From Maritimibacter alkaliphilus (GTDB lineage Bacteria > Pseudomonadota > Alphaproteobacteria > Rhodobacterales > Rhodobacteraceae): a stretch of 64,000 nt of DNA. The stretch covers positions 62,001-126,000 of the forward strand of contig NZ_JAHVIT010000005.1 of NCBI RefSeq assembly GCF_019801605.1. The letters are read 5' to 3'. A model generated the notes under the pieces. It saw nothing but the letters and a program-made list of their open reading frames with translations. It made no database searches and was not told the DNA's origin. Made by a program: the position numbers and the translations under genes. Below, in pieces: positions 63,322 to 64,000 of this stretch (position 1 is its first letter; each line of letters starts with the position of its first letter).

Positions 63322-63596
63322 CGCCCGCAGCATAGGCGCGCCGGGCTGAAACAGGTGTCACACTTGCGTGTGACCGCCGCCTGACGCCACGGCGCTTGAT
63401 CGGTGCAGCCCCAGCCTGTATTTCCCGCAGGACCCGGGATGGAGACCCGGCGGCCCCACGGGGCCAGAGGAGACCGGCGACGGGCGCCCCCCGGGGACCC
63501 AGACACGGCCTGGAGACTGGCCGGACAGGCCCCGGACGGCCCCCGGGCACGCTCCGGATGAGGGACCGTCACGGGCCCGTGTGAGGGGAGAGACCT

Positions 63597-64000
63597 ATGC
63601 AGATGCCGCAGCCCGATCCGCGCGTCCTCGCGCTCAAGCCCCGGCTCCTGTCGGAATTGCGCGCCGTCCTGCCGGGCGATGCGCTGATCGACGCCCCGGC
63701 AGAGCTGCTGGCCTATGAATGCGATGCGCTCAGCGCCTACCGCTGTCCGCCGCTGGCCGTCGTCCTGCCGCGCTCGACCGAGGAAGTCGCCGCCGCGCTG
63801 AAGATCTGCCACGCCCTCGGGGTGCCGGTGGTGCCACGCGGCGCGGGCACCTCGCTGGCGGGCGGCGCCCTGCCCACGGCGGATTCCGTCGTCCTCGGCC
63901 TGATGCGCATGACCGCGGTGCTGGAAACGGATTACGCCAACCGGCTGATACGGGTCGAGGCCGGGCGCACCAACCTCTCGGTCTCCGGCGCGGTGGAGGC
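63597..64000 (+). CDS. Glycolate oxidase GlcD-type FAD-linked oxidase, partial
   Basis: The first 134 codons of an FAD-binding (PCMH-type) oxidase cut by the window end. It shows YECDALSAYRCPPLAVVLPRS, then VPVVPRGAGTSLAGGALP, the FAD pyrophosphate loop, and VLETDYANRLIRVEAG, all typical of glycolate oxidase subunit GlcD. It oxidises glycolate to glyoxylate. GAGGGGAGAGACCT before the ATG is a good ribosome site. The rest, and probable glcE and glcF, lie outside. Confidence 0.9.
   Translation, partial: MQMPQPDPRVLALKPRLLSELRAVLPGDALIDAPAELLAYECDALSAYRCPPLAVVLPRSTEEVAAALKICHALGVPVVPRGAGTSLAGGALPTADSVVLGLMRMTAVLETDYANRLIRVEAGRTNLSVSGAVE

Overview
The window is about 64 kb of dense, GC-rich bacterial chromosome. 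The gene content points to an alphaproteobacterium of the Rhodobacterales (Roseobacter-type): a CcrM GANTC methyltransferase, a TGA-N9-TCA iron operator of the rhizobial/rhodobacterial type, truB-rpsO-pnp, a DmdC-like acyl-CoA dehydrogenase, malonyl-CoA synthetase and ureide catabolism. This placement is an inference from gene families. I find no insertion sequence, prophage, integrase or CRISPR array. The window ends inside a glycolate-oxidase-type FAD gene.

Layout. 0-5.5 kb: acyl-CoA dehydrogenase/MBL-hydrolase pair, Sua5, YqgE and a DsbD-N-like periplasmic protein. 5.6-10.6 kb: RND efflux pump and its adaptor. 10.7-15.1 kb: moaB, a uracil-DNA glycosylase-like protein, meaB and succinate-semialdehyde dehydrogenase. 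15.5-22 kb: a CofD-like protein, tRNA-Arg(CCU), a chemoreceptor, a LacI regulator and a YcaQ-type protein. 22.3-30.5 kb: an orphan CoxM-like subunit, then an iron island made of DUF2218, a four-gene siderophore ABC transporter, and an ExbB-ExbD-ExbD-TonB operon behind a TGA-N9-TCA box. 30.6-37.9 kb: small envelope proteins, a membrane-anchored winged-helix protein, rnhB, ccrM, a phosphodiester glycosidase, rbfA and dapB. 38-46.3 kb: DUF1674, an RsmB-type RNA methyltransferase with a long disordered RGG-like N-terminus, an outer-membrane barrel, and purine-ureide genes (hiuH, puuE/OHCU decarboxylase fusion, ureidoglycine aminohydrolase, ureidoglycolate lyase, permease). 46.5-55.2 kb: CaiB, DsbA, DUF721, mutY, alkB, an HNH-like protein, truB, DUF1643, an RTX protein and rpsO. 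55.5-64 kb: pnp, a sulfotransferase, an EamA transporter, malonyl-CoA synthetase, msrA/msrB, a secreted protein and partial glcD.

How the genes work together. The clearest units are: (i) siderophore-iron import, where the ABC transporter works at the inner membrane and the TonB system energises an outer-membrane receptor that is not in this window; (ii) ureide breakdown from hydroxyisourate to glyoxylate and urea, with a permease and with glcD nearby; (iii) methionine-sulfoxide repair (msrB-msrA); (iv) RNA and ribosome housekeeping (rbfA, truB, rpsO, pnp, rnhB).

The most interesting signals are: a tandem ExbD pair whose second member has Asn in place of the proton-carrying Asp; a two-TM membrane protein with a cytoplasmic OmpR-type winged helix, overlapping a small secreted partner; an RNA methyltransferase with a KPGGK/RGG disordered arm; and two families of dispersed palindromic intergenic elements, one of which sits directly after stop codons in a fixed orientation.
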